Source of the DNA: Rhodoferax sp.
GTDB lineage: Bacteria > Pseudomonadota > Gammaproteobacteria > Burkholderiales > Burkholderiaceae_C
Reading direction: 5' to 3'
NCBI RefSeq assembly: GCF_030697375.1
Contig: NZ_JAUYQD010000062.1
Span: forward strand, 1 to 64,000
DNA: 64,000 nt
Position 1 is the stretch's first letter. Each line of letters begins with the position of its first letter. Below, piece after piece: positions 8,078-17,978 of the stretch. The notes under the pieces are model-generated. The model was not told where the DNA came from, did no database searches, and worked only from the letters and a program-made list of their open reading frames with translations. The position numbers were made by a program, and so were the translations under genes.

Positions 8078-8782
8078 TTAGGAAACTTTACGCCACAGCG
8101 TTTTTCCGCCGCTCGATTTATCAATCTGGTTCATGACATCCTCATGGGCTCCCACTTCCTGTTCGTTGGCGGCCAGCACCGGCAAAACAAACCCACTCAG
8201 ATCCACGCGCTCCGTCACCGGTCCGCCCGCATCCTCCGGCGCACTCACTTCCATAAGCAAGGCGTCTTGCCCCCGTGTGAGGTTGATATAGACATCTGCC
8301 AACAGTTCGGCATCTAAAAGCGCGCCGTGCAGGGTCCGCCCCGAACGGTCCACCTCTAAGCGATCACACAAGGCGTTCAGGTTGTTGCGCTTGCCAGGAA
8401 ACATCTCCTTGGCCATTACCAGGGTATCAACCACACTGGACACATGCTCCCGGAACGCTGGACGCTTAACCAGTTCCAACTCTTTGTTCAGGAAACCGAT
8501 GTCAAACGCCGCGTTGTGGATGATGATTTCCGCGTCCTGCAGATAAGCCAACAGCTCTTCCACCACTTCCGAAAATTTGGGCTTGTCACGCAAAAATTCG
8601 GTGGTAATTCCATGAATCCGCAACGCGTCTTCATGGCTGTCGCGCCCTGCATTCAGGTAGAAATGCAGGTTGTTACCTGTCAGCTTGCGGTTGACCAGCT
8701 CCACACAGCCGATCTCAATGACACGGTCGCCGCCTTCGGCATGCAAACCCGTGGTTTCGGTGTCCAGGAAAATTTGACGCAT
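8078..8782 (-). CDS. dnaQ: DNA polymerase III epsilon subunit (proofreading exonuclease)
   Basis: This 234-residue protein is a 3'-5' exonuclease of the DEDDh type. All motifs are present: Exo I FLDTETTG (Asp7, Glu9), Exo II HNAAFDIGF (Asp94) and Exo III with LHGALLDAELLADVY (His152, Asp157). The last 60 or so residues form the variable tail that in other bacteria binds the alpha subunit. Epsilon removes misincorporated bases within the replicative core polymerase. It follows fdx by 18 bases and precedes tRNA-Val, so it may be partly co-transcribed with the isc operon. Confidence 0.97.
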   Translation of the reverse strand: MRQIFLDTETTGLHAEGGDRVIEIGCVELVNRKLTGNNLHFYLNAGRDSHEDALRIHGITTEFLRDKPKFSEVVEELLAYLQDAEIIIHNAAFDIGFLNKELELVKRPAFREHVSSVVDTLVMAKEMFPGKRNNLNALCDRLEVDRSGRTLHGALLDAELLADVYINLTRGQDALLMEVSAPEDAGGPVTERVDLSGFVLPVLAANEQEVGAHEDVMNQIDKSSGGKTLWRKVS

Positions 8783-8800
8783 GGGAGCTGTCCTTTCCCT

Positions 8801-9139
8801 TTAGTGGTTCTCTTTGGCGTGGTTGATGGAGTATTTGGGTATTTCCACCACCAAGTCTTTTTGCGCCAAAAACGCCTGACAACTCAAACGTGAATTGGGC
8901 TCCAGGCCCCATGCGCGGTCCAGCAAGTCTTCTTCATTTTCATCCAAGGGATTCAGTGAGGACATGCCTTCGCGCACGATGATATGGCAGGTGGTGCAAG
9001 CACAACTCATATCGCAGGCGTGCTCAATGTTGATGTGGTTGTCCAACAAGGCTTCACAAATGGAGGTGCCCGCCGGCGCGGACACTTCGGCGCCGGCCGG
9101 GCAGTACTCGGGGTGCGGCAAGATTTTGATAATGGGCAT
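8801..9139 (-). CDS. fdx: ISC-type [2Fe-2S] ferredoxin
   Basis: This 112-residue protein has the four cluster ligands of Fdx in the arrangement Cys42-x5-Cys48-x2-Cys51 with Cys87 (HACDMSCACTTCH and SRLSCQA). It supplies electrons for Fe-S cluster assembly on IscU, working with IscS. It is the last isc gene and follows hscA by 21 bases. No iscX-sized gene follows; only 18 bases separate fdx from dnaQ. Confidence 0.96.
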   Translation of the reverse strand: MPIIKILPHPEYCPAGAEVSAPAGTSICEALLDNHINIEHACDMSCACTTCHIIVREGMSSLNPLDENEEDLLDRAWGLEPNSRLSCQAFLAQKDLVVEIPKYSINHAKENH

Positions 9140-9160
9140 GACTAGATTCCTGATGCAGCC

Positions 9161-11017
9161 TCAAAGGGCTTCAATATTTTTACCAGCGAGGGCATGCGCT
9201 ATGCCCCGGTTCATTCGCATGGCGGCAAAGGCCTCGGTCGCTTGCGCCAAAGCCTTGCTGAAAGCTTCCACGGTGGCGGCGTCACTGCTGGACTTGGCAG
9301 ACACCAGGGCTTGTAGAGCACCGTCGATGGTGCTGCGCTCAACGGCGTCCAACAAGTCCCCATCGGCCTCAAGCGCCGTTTGGGTCGCCATCACCAAGCG
9401 ATCGGCGTCCACACAGGCTTCCACCAGTGCGCGGGTGCGCATATCCGACTCCGCCGTGGCAAAGCTGTCTTTGAGCATCTGCGCAATCTGGTCATCGCCC
9501 AGGCCGTAGGAGGGTTTCACATCGATACGCGCCTCCACACCACTGACCTGCTCACGGGCCGACACATTCAGCAGGCCATCGGCATCAACCGTGAACGTCA
9601 CCCGGATACGGGCAGCGCCTGCGGTCATGGGTGGGATGCCACGCAACTCAAACCGGGCCAGACTACGGCAATCGGCCACCAGATCACGCTCCCCCTGCAC
9701 CACATGCAGGGCCAAGGCGGTCTGCCCGTCCTTGTAGGTGGTGAAGTCTTGCGCCATGGCAGTCGGAATGGTTTGGTTGCGGGGAACAATACGCTCCACC
9801 AAGCCCCCCATGGTCTCTACGCCCAAGGACAAGGGAATCACATCCAGCAGCAACAAATCCCCTTCGGCATTGTTGCCAGCCAACTGGTTGGCCTGGATCG
9901 AGGCCCCCAGGGCCACCACTTCGTCAGGGTTGAGGTTGGTCAGCGGTGCGCGTCCAAAAAACTCGGCCACGGCGGCTTGCACCTGGGGCATGCGGGTGGA
10001 GCCTCCCACCATGACCACCCCTTGCACATCGGCCACCGCCAATTTGGCGTCCCGCAAGGCTTTACGCACGGCGGCAATGGTGCGGGCGGTTAAATGCGAA
10101 GTCAGTGCATGAAACTGCTCCGCCTTGACATCGAAATCGACTGTAGCCCCCGTCAATTGTGCGTGGAAAGCTACGTTTTTTGTAGCGGAAAGTGCTTCCT
10201 TGCAAACCCTGGCGGCCACCTTGAGGGACGCCTTGTCGGCCGCCGTAACGGCCTGCATACCCGTTTGTGCCAGAACCCAATCCACCAGCGCGTGGTCGTA
10301 ATCATCGCCCCCCAGGGCCGAATCCCCCCCCGTGGCCACCACCTCGAAGACCCCCTGGGTCAGGCGCAGTATGGAAATATCGAAGGTGCCACCACCCAAG
10401 TCGTAGATGGCGTACACGCCTTCGCTCGCGTTGTCCAATCCGTAAGCAATGGCGGCTGCAGTGGGCTCGTTGATTAGACGCAGCACGTTCAAACCCGCCA
10501 GTTGGGCCGCGTCCTTGGTCGCTTGGCGCTGCGCATCGTCGAAATAGGCGGGCACGGTGATCACCGCGCCGTACAAATCATCGTTAAAGGTATCTTCGGC
10601 CTGGTAACGCAAGGTGGCCAAAATCTCGGCACTGACCTCCACGGGCGACTTTTCTCCCGCCACGGTATGAATCCCCAGCATGCCCGCGTGCTCTGCAAAC
10701 CGGTAGGGCAACTTCCCCACGCCCTGCACATCCCCCAGGCTGCGACCCATGAAACGCTTCACGGAAGCAATGGTGTTCTCGGGGTCCAGCGCCAGATGCT
10801 CCTGCGCGGCATGGCCAATTTGACGACCACCACCTGCCAGGTAACGCACTACCGACGGCAGAATCACCCGCCCTTCGCCATCCGGCAAACATTCAGCCAC
10901 ACCATGGCGCACGGCTGCGACCAGGGAATGGGTGGTACCCAGGTCAATGCCCACCGCGATGCGCCGCTCGTGCGGGTTGGGGGACTGTCCGGGTTCGGAG
11001 ATTTGTAGAAGCGCCAT
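9161..11017 (-). CDS. hscA: Fe-S cluster assembly chaperone HscA (Hsp70 type)
   Basis: This 618-residue DnaK-family chaperone has the N-terminal ATPase signatures [24 protein letters not shown] and [14 protein letters not shown], with a substrate-binding domain from about residue 395 ([18 protein letters not shown]). The protein is specialised for IscU: it recognises the LPPVK loop, which is present in the IscU encoded here (residues 100-104), and HscB stimulates its ATPase. It starts 8 bases after the hscB stop. The length matches E. coli HscA (616). Confidence 0.97.
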   Translation of the reverse strand: MALLQISEPGQSPNPHERRIAVGIDLGTTHSLVAAVRHGVAECLPDGEGRVILPSVVRYLAGGGRQIGHAAQEHLALDPENTIASVKRFMGRSLGDVQGVGKLPYRFAEHAGMLGIHTVAGEKSPVEVSAEILATLRYQAEDTFNDDLYGAVITVPAYFDDAQRQATKDAAQLAGLNVLRLINEPTAAAIAYGLDNASEGVYAIYDLGGGTFDISILRLTQGVFEVVATGGDSALGGDDYDHALVDWVLAQTGMQAVTAADKASLKVAARVCKEALSATKNVAFHAQLTGATVDFDVKAEQFHALTSHLTARTIAAVRKALRDAKLAVADVQGVVMVGGSTRMPQVQAAVAEFFGRAPLTNLNPDEVVALGASIQANQLAGNNAEGDLLLLDVIPLSLGVETMGGLVERIVPRNQTIPTAMAQDFTTYKDGQTALALHVVQGERDLVADCRSLARFELRGIPPMTAGAARIRVTFTVDADGLLNVSAREQVSGVEARIDVKPSYGLGDDQIAQMLKDSFATAESDMRTRALVEACVDADRLVMATQTALEADGDLLDAVERSTIDGALQALVSAKSSSDAATVEAFSKALAQATEAFAAMRMNRGIAHALAGKNIEAL

Positions 11018-11025
11018 GGGGTTAT

Positions 11026-11541
11026 TTATTCAAACTTATCAAAACCGCGGTCCAGGTCCTGCGAAAATTTCTCAATGAACATGAGTTCGCGGACCAGTGG
11101 CACGGCTGCATTGCAGTCATTTTGTACATCCAGAAGTTGGGCGCACTGCTGCAGCAAGGCCTGTTTGGAAACTTCCACGTTTTGGCGCAAAACCTCCAGT
11201 GCAGCGATATCCCGCGCGTCATCCAGCGCCTCACGCCACTCCATTTGCTGCATCAAAAACTGTGCAGGCATGGCAGTATTGGTGTGGGCATTGACGGGGG
11301 CGCCCCCCAATTCACACAAATAGGCGGCCCGCGTGAGCGGGTCTTTCAGGCGCCGGTAGGCTTCGTTGATGCGGGCCGACCATTGCATGGCCACCCTTTG
11401 CGCGGCGGCGCCTTGCACCGCGAACTTGTCCGGGTGGGCTTCACGCTGCAAAGTCTTCCAGCGGTCGTCCAACGCCGCGCGTTCCTGCGCAAATTGCTGC
11501 TTCAGGCCGAACAGCTCAAAATCGTTGGATTGGAGATTCAC
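11026..11541 (-). CDS. hscB: Fe-S cluster co-chaperone HscB (J protein)
   Basis: The protein has 171 residues. The J domain spans about residues 5-75 with the catalytic HPD at 36-38 (REAHPDKF). The C-terminal three-helix part (about 95-171) is the IscU-binding region. HscB delivers IscU to HscA and triggers ATP hydrolysis, promoting cluster transfer. Its start overlaps the stop of iscA by 4 bases, so the two are translationally coupled. Confidence 0.95.
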   Translation of the reverse strand: MNLQSNDFELFGLKQQFAQERAALDDRWKTLQREAHPDKFAVQGAAAQRVAMQWSARINEAYRRLKDPLTRAAYLCELGGAPVNAHTNTAMPAQFLMQQMEWREALDDARDIAALEVLRQNVEVSKQALLQQCAQLLDVQNDCNAAVPLVRELMFIEKFSQDLDRGFDKFE

Positions 11542-11861
11542 ACCCGGAAAGACTCACCGCAGCCGCATTTGTCCCGCTCATTGGGGTTGTTGAAACGAAA
11601 ACCCTCGTTGAGCCCTTCGCGGACAAAGTCCAACTGCGTCCCATCGATATACGCCAGGCTTTTAGGGTCCACCAACACCTTGACGCCGAAACCTTCAAAC
11701 ACCACGTCTTCGGGCGCAATTTCGTCCACGTATTCAAGCTGGTACGCCAAACCAGAGCAGCCAGTGGTTTTCACGCCCAGGCGCACGCCAACGCCCTTGC
11801 CACGCTTGGTCAGGTAGCGGTTTACATGCCGTGCAGCGGCTTCAGTCACAGTAACAGCCAT
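11538..11861 (-). CDS. iscA: Iron-sulfur assembly protein IscA (A-type carrier)
   Basis: This is a 107-residue A-type carrier. The start is placed at the ATG at 11861 ([13 protein letters not shown]), not at the longer in-frame ATG at 12026, because homology begins there and the longer form would overlap iscU. The three conserved Cys ligands are visible: TTGCSGLAY and the C-terminal CGCGESF. It carries Fe-S clusters or iron from the IscU scaffold to target proteins. The gap from iscU is 58 bases. Confidence 0.96.
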   Translation of the reverse strand: MAVTVTEAAARHVNRYLTKRGKGVGVRLGVKTTGCSGLAYQLEYVDEIAPEDVVFEGFGVKVLVDPKSLAYIDGTQLDFVREGLNEGFRFNNPNERDKCGCGESFRV

Positions 11862-11919
11862 GGTTCTAATCAGTTCGGGCAGAGCTTCGCATGTGCGCCC
11901 AAGTCGGCCCTGCAGAGTT

Positions 11920-12306
11920 TCAGGAAAGGTGTTTTTTCTTGTAATCGTCCACAGCGGCTTTGATGGCGTCTTCGGCCAGGATGGAGCAGTGGATTTTGAC
12001 AGGTGGCAGGGCCAATTCTTCGGCAATCTGGCTGTTTTTTAGCGCTGCCGCTTCGTCCAGCGTCTTGCCCTTGACCCATTCGGTCACCAAAGAAGACGAC
12101 GCAATGGCCGAACCGCAGCCATAGGTTTTGAAACGTGCATCTTCAATCACCCCGGTTTGCGGGTTGACCTTGATTTGCAGTTTCATCACATCGCCACAGG
12201 CGGGCGCACCCACCATGCCGGTACCGACGGAATCGTCGCCCTTTTCGAACGAACCCACGTTGCGGGGGTTTTCGTAGTGGTCTACCACTTTTTCAGAATA
12301 AGCCAT
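11920..12306 (-). CDS. iscU: Fe-S cluster scaffold protein IscU
   Basis: This 128-residue scaffold has the three cluster-binding cysteines at 37 (APACGD), 64 (YGCGSA) and 107 (IHCS), the conserved Asp39, and the HscA-recognition loop LPPVK at 100-104. It receives sulfur from IscS and assembles [2Fe-2S] clusters. It lies 32 bases downstream of iscS. Length and motifs are fully standard. Confidence 0.98.
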   Translation of the reverse strand: MAYSEKVVDHYENPRNVGSFEKGDDSVGTGMVGAPACGDVMKLQIKVNPQTGVIEDARFKTYGCGSAIASSSLVTEWVKGKTLDEAAALKNSQIAEELALPPVKIHCSILAEDAIKAAVDDYKKKHLS

Positions 12307-12338
12307 ATCAATACCTCTTAAATATCAGTGCGCCGGAA

Positions 12339-13559
12339 TCAGTGCGCGCTCCACTGGATGGTGGAAATATCAATACCGTCCTGGTACATCTCCCACAAAG
12401 GACTCAACTCACGCAGCTTGGCCACGTTCTTCTTGATGGTATCGACTGCGTAATCAATCTCGGCTTCGGTGGTCCAACGCCCAATCGTCATGCGCAAGCT
12501 GCTGTGCGCCAATTCATCGCTGCGGCCCAAGGCACGCAGCACATAACTGGGCTCCAGACTGGCTGACGTACAGGCCGAGCCGCTGCTGACCGCCAAGCCC
12601 TTGATGCCCATGATCAGCGACTCCCCTTCCACATAGTTGAAACTGATGTTCAGGTTGTGCGGAACGCGTTGATCCTCGTGACCATTGATAAAAACCTGCT
12701 CAATCCCCTTCAAGCCCGCCAGCATGCGGTCATGCAGCGCCCGGATACGCACGTTTTCCGCCGCCATTTCTTCTTTGGCGATGCGGTAGGCCTCGCCCAT
12801 GCCGACAATCTGGTGCGTGGGCAAGGTGCCGCTGCGCATGCCGCGCTCATGTCCGCCACCGTGCATCTGGGCTTCCAGGCGCACGCGGGGTTTGCGGCGC
12901 ACAAACAAAGCTCCGATCCCCTTGGGGCCGTAGGTTTTGTGGGCGGTCAGGCTCATCAAATCGACCGGCAATTGGGACAAGTCAAATTCCACGCGCCCCG
13001 TAGCTTGTGCCGCATCCACATGGAAGAGCACACCTTTTTCACGGCACGCAGCGCCAATGGCGGCGATGTCCTGAATCACGCCAATTTCATTGTTCACAAA
13101 CATGACGCTGGCCAGAATGGTGTCGGGGCGGATGGCCGCCTTGAACGCGTCCAAGTTGACCAGACCGTCTTCCTGCACATCCAGATAGGTCACCTCAAAG
13201 CCCTGGCGCTCCAATTCGCGGCAGGTGTCCAGCACGGCTTTGTGCTCGGTCTTCACCGTGATCAGGTGTTTGCCTTTGGACTTGTAGAAATGCGCTGCAC
13301 CCTTCAAAGCCAAGTTGTTGGACTCGGTGGCACCCGAGGTCCAGACAATCTCGCGCGGGTCGGCACCGATGAGCGCCGCCACCTGCCCACGGGCATTCTC
13401 AACGGCAGCTTCTGCCTCCCAGCCCCAGGCGTGGCTGCGGGACGCAGGGTTGCCAAAATGGGAGCGCAACCAGGGCACCATGGCATCCACCACGCGCTCG
13501 TCGCACGGGTTGGTGGCGCTGTAATCCATGTAAATCGGGAAGTGAGGGGTTTGGTCCAT
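12339..13559 (-). CDS. iscS: Cysteine desulfurase IscS
   Basis: This PLP enzyme converts cysteine to alanine and gives persulfide sulfur to IscU and other acceptors. The start is taken at 13559 ([18 protein letters not shown], 406 residues). An in-frame codon at 13691 would add 44 unrelated residues overlapping the end of iscR. Motifs seen are the PLP lysine in [12 protein letters not shown], the substrate-contact TEHKAVLD, and the catalytic loop [17 protein letters not shown] with its active-site Cys. The C-terminus ends ISTIQWSAH, as in other IscS proteins. It is second in the isc operon. Confidence 0.98.
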   Translation of the reverse strand: MDQTPHFPIYMDYSATNPCDERVVDAMVPWLRSHFGNPASRSHAWGWEAEAAVENARGQVAALIGADPREIVWTSGATESNNLALKGAAHFYKSKGKHLITVKTEHKAVLDTCRELERQGFEVTYLDVQEDGLVNLDAFKAAIRPDTILASVMFVNNEIGVIQDIAAIGAACREKGVLFHVDAAQATGRVEFDLSQLPVDLMSLTAHKTYGPKGIGALFVRRKPRVRLEAQMHGGGHERGMRSGTLPTHQIVGMGEAYRIAKEEMAAENVRIRALHDRMLAGLKGIEQVFINGHEDQRVPHNLNISFNYVEGESLIMGIKGLAVSSGSACTSASLEPSYVLRALGRSDELAHSSLRMTIGRWTTEAEIDYAVDTIKKNVAKLRELSPLWEMYQDGIDISTIQWSAH

Positions 13560-13599
13560 GGCTGGCTCGATGCTGGCTAAACGAAATAAAAGAAAAAAA

Positions 13600-14136
13600 T
13601 CAGGATTTGGAAAACGCGTTGCCCAAGGCAAAAACCGAATTGGGTGCGTTGATCCGAATGGGTTTGGACACCGGCATGGCGGAAATCGCACGCTTCAGGC
13701 TGGGCTGGTCTTCCACCTGGTGGCCCTTGGCCAACTGGTCGTCCACCAATTTTTGCAAGGTGACCGAGTCTAAAAACTCCACCATGCGCACATTGAGCGA
13801 AGTCCACAGATCATGGGTCATGCAACGGGCACCCTCGCCCAGGCAGTTTTCCTTACCGCCACAGTGGGTCGCATCAATGGGCTCGTCCACCGACACAATA
13901 ATGTCAGCCACCGTGATATCGCTGGCCTTGCGCGCCAAGGTGTAACCACCGCCCGGTCCCCGGGTGGACTCCACCAACTCATGGCGGCGCAGCTTGCCAA
14001 AAAGCTGCTCCAGATACGACAGCGAAATCTGCTGACGCTGGCTGATGGCGGCCAAGGTCACAGGACCGCCGCTTTGGCGCAGGCCCAAATCTATCATCGC
14101 GGTGACCGCAAATCGGCCTTTGGTAGTGAGACGCAT
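13600..14136 (-). CDS. iscR: Fe-S sensing transcriptional regulator IscR
   Basis: This 178-residue Rrf2-family repressor has an N-terminal winged helix ([44 protein letters not shown]) and cluster ligands Cys92, Cys98 and Cys105 in [15 protein letters not shown]. When loaded with a [2Fe-2S] cluster it represses the isc operon. It is the first gene of the operon, and a matching site lies in its promoter (14158-14182). The C-terminal tail of about 30 residues is longer than in E. coli. Confidence 0.97.
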   Translation of the reverse strand: MRLTTKGRFAVTAMIDLGLRQSGGPVTLAAISQRQQISLSYLEQLFGKLRRHELVESTRGPGGGYTLARKASDITVADIIVSVDEPIDATHCGGKENCLGEGARCMTHDLWTSLNVRMVEFLDSVTLQKLVDDQLAKGHQVEDQPSLKRAISAMPVSKPIRINAPNSVFALGNAFSKS

Positions 14137-14157
14137 CGCATGCTCCTTCCGTCATAT

Positions 14158-14182
14158 TTGGTTGACTATCTGACTCAAGTAT
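14158..14182 (-). promoter_or_regulatory. IscR box and -10 element of the isc operon
   Basis: On the minus strand this 25-base segment reads ATACTTGA..., then ATAGTCAACC and AA, with half-sites mirroring the known type 1 IscR consensus (ATASYYGACT...AGTCRRSTAT). The likely -10 hexamer TATACT overlaps its 5' end, so bound IscR would block RNA polymerase. It lies 22-46 bases upstream of the iscR start, which itself has a GGAAGGAG ribosome-binding site. Confidence 0.65.
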
Positions 14183-14250
14183 AGCAAGAAACCCCGACTT
14201 TTGCTCGGGTATACCCTGAGAAACTGCCCATTGCCGCATTTTCCCGGTCG

Positions 14251-16413
14251 CTACAAGACCCCCAGCACATTATCGGAGCCCGGTGCACCAAAGGCTTGTT
14301 GCTTGAGAATGCCCAATTGGTCGCGCACCAGGGCCGCTTTTTCAAACTCCAGATTGCGCGCGTGTTCCATCATGAGTTTTTCCAGGCGCTTGATTTCGCG
14401 GGAAATGTCTTTCTCGCTCATATCCTCCACCTTGGCCCGCTGTACCGCGTCGCGCTCCAGGCGCTCGGCCTCTTTGCCGGCTTTTTCGCTGTAAACACCG
14501 TCGATCAGGTCCCGCACTTTCTTCACGATGGCCCGCGGGGTGATGCCGCGCTCCAGGTTGTGGGCGACCTGCTTCTTGCGCCGGCGCTCGGTTTCACCGA
14601 TGGCCCGCGCCATGGAATCCGTCACCTTGTCGGCATACAAAATGGCGCGGCCATGCAGGTTGCGCGCCGCGCGGCCAATGGTCTGGATCAGGGAGCGCTC
14701 GGAGCGCAAAAAGCCCTCTTTGTCGGCGTCCAGAATGGCCACCAGCGACACCTCGGGGATGTCCAGCCCCTCGCGCAGCAGGTTGATGCCCACCAGCACA
14801 TCAAAAGCCCCCAGGCGCAAATCGCGCAAGATTTCCACCCGCTCCACGGTGTCCACATCGCTGTGCAGGTAGCGCACTTTGACGCCGTTGTCCGTCAAGT
14901 ACTCGGTCAGTTGTTCGGCCATGCGTTTGGTCAGCGTGGTGATCAACACCCGCTCGTTTTTCTCGACGCGGATGCGGATTTCCTGCAGCACGTCGTCCAC
15001 CTGGTGGGTGGCGGGGCGCACTTCCACTTCGGGGTCCACCAGGCCCGTGGGGCGCACCAGCTGTTCCACCACTTGGCCCGCATGGTCCTGCTCCCACTGC
15101 CCCGGCGTGGCCGAGACAAAGATGGCCTGGCGCATCTTGGTCTGGAATTCTTCAAACTTCAGCGGCCGGTTGTCCAGGGCGCTGGGCAGGCGAAAACCGT
15201 ACTCCACCAGCGTGGTCTTGCGTGAGCGGTCGCCGTTGTACATGCCGCCAAACTGGCCGATCAGCACATGGCTTTCGTCCAGAAACATCACCGAATCCTT
15301 GGGCAGGTAGTCGGTCAGGGTGGCGGGCGGCTCGCCGGGTGCCGCGCCGCTGAGGTGGCGCGTGTAGTTCTCAATGCCCTTGCAGTGCCCCACTTCGCTG
15401 AGCATTTCCAGATCAAAGCGGGTGCGCTGCTCCAGGCGCTGGGCTTCGACCAACTTGCCCTGGCCCACAAACTCCTTGAGCCGGTCGGACAGCTCCACCT
15501 TGATGGTTTCGACCGCCGCCAGCACCTGGGCACGGGGCGTCACATAGTGGCTGCTGGGGTAGACGGTAAAGCGGAGAATCTTCTGGCGGATGCGCCCGGT
15601 GAGTGGGTCAAACAATTGCAGCGACTCGATTTCATCGTCGAACAACTCGATGCGCACCGCCACCTCGCTGTGCTCGGCGGGGAACACATCGATGGTGTCG
15701 CCGCGCACCCGAAACGCACCGCGTGAAAAATCCATGTCGTTGCGCTGGTACTGCATGCGCACCAGTTGGGCGATCAGGTCGCGCTGGCCCGGCTTGTCAC
15801 CGGTACGCAGGGTCATTACCATCTGGTGGTAGGCCTCGGGCTGGCCAATGCCGTAAATGGCCGACACCGTGGCCACGATCACCACATCACGCCGCTCCAG
15901 GATGCTCTTGGTGCAAGACAAGCGCATCTGCTCGATGTGCTCGTTGATGGCCGAGTCTTTTTCGATGAACAGGTCGCGCTGGGGCACATAGGCCTCGGGC
16001 TGGTAGTAGTCGTAGTAGCTGACGAAGTATTCGACCGCGTTTTTCGGGAAAAACTCGCGGAACTCGCTGTACAGCTGCGCCGCCAGGGTTTTGTTGGGCG
16101 CGTAGACGATGGCGGGACGGCCCAGCCGGGCGATCACATTGGCCATGGTGAAGGTTTTGCCCGAGCCGGTCACCCCCAGCAGGGTTTGAAACACCTCGCC
16201 GTCGGTGACGCCTTCCACCAGTTTGTCTATCGCCGCAGGCTGGTCGCCGGCGGGCGGATAGGGTTGGTAGAGCTCAAACGGTGAGCCGGGGAAGTGTAGG
16301 AACTGCCCGGCTGGAATCGGCACCACTTCGTCAGCAGCGGTGCTTTCCGTTGGCGTGAAGAGGGGGTTGACAGCGGGCTTGGGCATAGCGGGGCAACTCA
16401 TAGTGCAAGACAA
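14251..16413 (-). CDS. uvrB: Excinuclease ABC subunit B (UvrB)
   Basis: The 720-residue DNA-damage helicase-like subunit has Walker [15 protein letters not shown], the beta-hairpin region [28 protein letters not shown], the DEAD-like box MFLDESH, motif V/VI segments [44 protein letters not shown], and the C-terminal UVR motif that binds UvrC. An internal start at 16386 ([10 protein letters not shown]) would shorten it by nine residues and is also possible. It verifies damage after UvrA loading in nucleotide excision repair. I see no LexA box immediately upstream. Confidence 0.97.
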   Translation of the reverse strand: MSCTMSCPAMPKPAVNPLFTPTESTAADEVVPIPAGQFLHFPGSPFELYQPYPPAGDQPAAIDKLVEGVTDGEVFQTLLGVTGSGKTFTMANVIARLGRPAIVYAPNKTLAAQLYSEFREFFPKNAVEYFVSYYDYYQPEAYVPQRDLFIEKDSAINEHIEQMRLSCTKSILERRDVVIVATVSAIYGIGQPEAYHQMVMTLRTGDKPGQRDLIAQLVRMQYQRNDMDFSRGAFRVRGDTIDVFPAEHSEVAVRIELFDDEIESLQLFDPLTGRIRQKILRFTVYPSSHYVTPRAQVLAAVETIKVELSDRLKEFVGQGKLVEAQRLEQRTRFDLEMLSEVGHCKGIENYTRHLSGAAPGEPPATLTDYLPKDSVMFLDESHVLIGQFGGMYNGDRSRKTTLVEYGFRLPSALDNRPLKFEEFQTKMRQAIFVSATPGQWEQDHAGQVVEQLVRPTGLVDPEVEVRPATHQVDDVLQEIRIRVEKNERVLITTLTKRMAEQLTEYLTDNGVKVRYLHSDVDTVERVEILRDLRLGAFDVLVGINLLREGLDIPEVSLVAILDADKEGFLRSERSLIQTIGRAARNLHGRAILYADKVTDSMARAIGETERRRKKQVAHNLERGITPRAIVKKVRDLIDGVYSEKAGKEAERLERDAVQRAKVEDMSEKDISREIKRLEKLMMEHARNLEFEKAALVRDQLGILKQQAFGAPGSDNVLGVL

Positions 16414-16430
16414 CCCCGCATGGTAGCGAT

Positions 16431-17021
16431 TTACGGGAGATCACGCCCAACCCCGACTCTAGAAATGAGCTGCACTAACTCATCCTCACACACCAGGTGC
16501 ACCCCTTGCGCTAAGGCAAAGCGCCTGGCGTTCTCGGTCACTTTTCCCAAGCTCACGTACATGCATTGGTCTGCACCCTGGGCCTCTTTGGCGGCGACCA
16601 GCGCGCGCAATGCATCGGCACCGTGGCTCGCGGCTTTCCAGCGTTGGCAGCACACCAGCGTCACGCGGGCGTCCTTGCACAAATGCATGTCCACCGACTT
16701 GGTGTTCAGGCGTGTGACGGTATACCCCTGGTGGGCAAAAGCCTGCGCAAGCGCATCAGCAAAAGCGCGCCAGGACATAGCACCCAGCTCGGCCAGCACT
16801 TGCGCCACGCGGTCTGGGTTGGGTGTGTGCCTTTGCCGCCAAGCCGCCATGGCTCCGATTACCAAAAAAGGAAATCCGCCGATCACAGCCAATGCCGCAT
16901 AGGGTGCGGACAGCAAGGCACCCGAGACCAAAGCAATGGCCGCCACGATCAGAAGGCTGACCCACCAGGGTGAGCGCAGCAAAATTGCAAACAACGAATT
17001 TTTGGCCATCTTCAGTTTCAT
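16431..17021 (-). CDS. Membrane-anchored Mrr-like restriction-endonuclease-fold protein, degenerate active site
   Basis: This 196-residue protein has two hydrophobic segments (about 20-38 and 41-60), then a basic linker and a soluble domain resembling the Mrr catalytic fold (about 75-196). A conserved Asp fits at 111 (KSVDMHL). Where family members have a Q-x-K motif followed by x-W (as in QCKxW), this protein has CCQRW (124-128), so the Gln and the catalytic Lys are both replaced. Nuclease activity is therefore doubtful, and it may act as a DNA-binding or regulatory membrane protein. It lies 17 bases upstream of uvrB on the same strand and may share its transcript. I rely on recalled family consensus for the motif alignment. 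Confidence 0.7.
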   Translation of the reverse strand: MKLKMAKNSLFAILLRSPWWVSLLIVAAIALVSGALLSAPYAALAVIGGFPFLVIGAMAAWRQRHTPNPDRVAQVLAELGAMSWRAFADALAQAFAHQGYTVTRLNTKSVDMHLCKDARVTLVCCQRWKAASHGADALRALVAAKEAQGADQCMYVSLGKVTENARRFALAQGVHLVCEDELVQLISRVGVGRDLP

Positions 17022-17102
17022 ATCACTTCCTGTTACCCCAAGAACCGGGCGTGCGAGGGAGTGTACGGGGCTTGGGACCGCACTTCAGTGGCCAGAACCG
17101 GC

Positions 17103-17978
17103 TCAGGCGTTCGCAGCGACAAATGCCAATATGGGCTCCAACTGCTCCGGTACATTGAGTGCCGGGGCATGGCCGCAGCCTGCAATCTCCATCACCTCCA
17201 ACAAACCCGCCGCACCAGGACCACGATGCGCCATCGCCTGGATGGTCTCTGGCAACACCAGGTCCGACTCCGCACCGCGCAGGCACAGCACCGGCACGCT
17301 GATTGCGTCGTAATGGTCCCAAATCAGGTAATCGTCGGGATGGCTGACAAATTGCGCCACCATGGCCGGGTCGTAGTGCGGGGTGACACGGCCATCGGGC
17401 AGGCGCCGCGTCGAGGTTTCGGTCAGGCGGCGCCACTGGGCGTCGCTGAGCCAACCATAGGGCTTGTAGACCTCACGGAAAAAAGCCTCCAGCTCCAGCA
17501 CGGTGTCAAACGCCGGCGGGCTCCCGGCATAGGCGCGGATGCGGTCAATGGCGGCTGCAGCCAGTTGCGGCGCGTTGTCATTGAGCGTGAGACTTTGGAT
17601 GCGTGCCTGCATGCCCGGCTGCAACAAACCGCCTGCGCAGACCGTGCCAATGGCCCCGCCCATGGACGTGCCCACCCAATGGGCTTGCTCAATGCCAAGC
17701 TGGTCAAACAACTCAGCCGCAATGCGCGCATAAAACGCCAGGCAGTACTCCTGCTCGGGCAGCGGACTCCATTGGCTCAAGCCCCGCCCGATGGTGTCGG
17801 GACAAATCACCCGGTAACCCTGTGCGCTCAGGTACTCGGCCAGCTCGTCCATGTCGCGCCCCGTGCGCGCCAGGCCGTGCCAAGCCACCACGGTGGGCGC
17901 ATTCCCGGCACCCCATTCGGTGTAGTGGATTTCGCGCCCTGCACAGCGCAGGTAATGGGAAGAGAACGGCATGGTCAT
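17103..17978 (-). CDS. Alpha/beta hydrolase at the end of the liv/PHB operon
   Basis: This 291-residue cytoplasmic alpha/beta hydrolase has no signal peptide. The HG oxyanion motif is VAWHGLARTG, the nucleophile elbow is GTSMGG (Ser105), the acid is probably Asp in RGAESDLV, and the His is in GCGHAPAL. The ATG at 17978 overlaps the livM stop by 4 bases, so it belongs to the operon. A longer reading frame upstream is only the out-of-frame shadow of livM. The substrate is not evident from sequence. Given the secreted PHB depolymerase and importer in the same operon, hydrolysis of imported 3-hydroxybutyrate oligomers or a related ester is a reasonable hypothesis. Confidence 0.85.
   Translation of the reverse strand: MTMPFSSHYLRCAGREIHYTEWGAGNAPTVVAWHGLARTGRDMDELAEYLSAQGYRVICPDTIGRGLSQWSPLPEQEYCLAFYARIAAELFDQLGIEQAHWVGTSMGGAIGTVCAGGLLQPGMQARIQSLTLNDNAPQLAAAAIDRIRAYAGSPPAFDTVLELEAFFREVYKPYGWLSDAQWRRLTETSTRRLPDGRVTPHYDPAMVAQFVSHPDDYLIWDHYDAISVPVLCLRGAESDLVLPETIQAMAHRGPGAAGLLEVMEIAGCGHAPALNVPEQLEPILAFVAANA

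Noticed and set aside
8783-8800. iscX expected after fdx
   Set aside because: Only 18 bases separate fdx from dnaQ and no iscX-like frame is present; the gene is simply absent here.
12657-13580. Long plus-strand frame of about 300 residues opposite iscS
   Set aside because: It is His/Ala/Val-rich without motifs and lies antisense to the fully conserved iscS gene; a GC-skew artefact.
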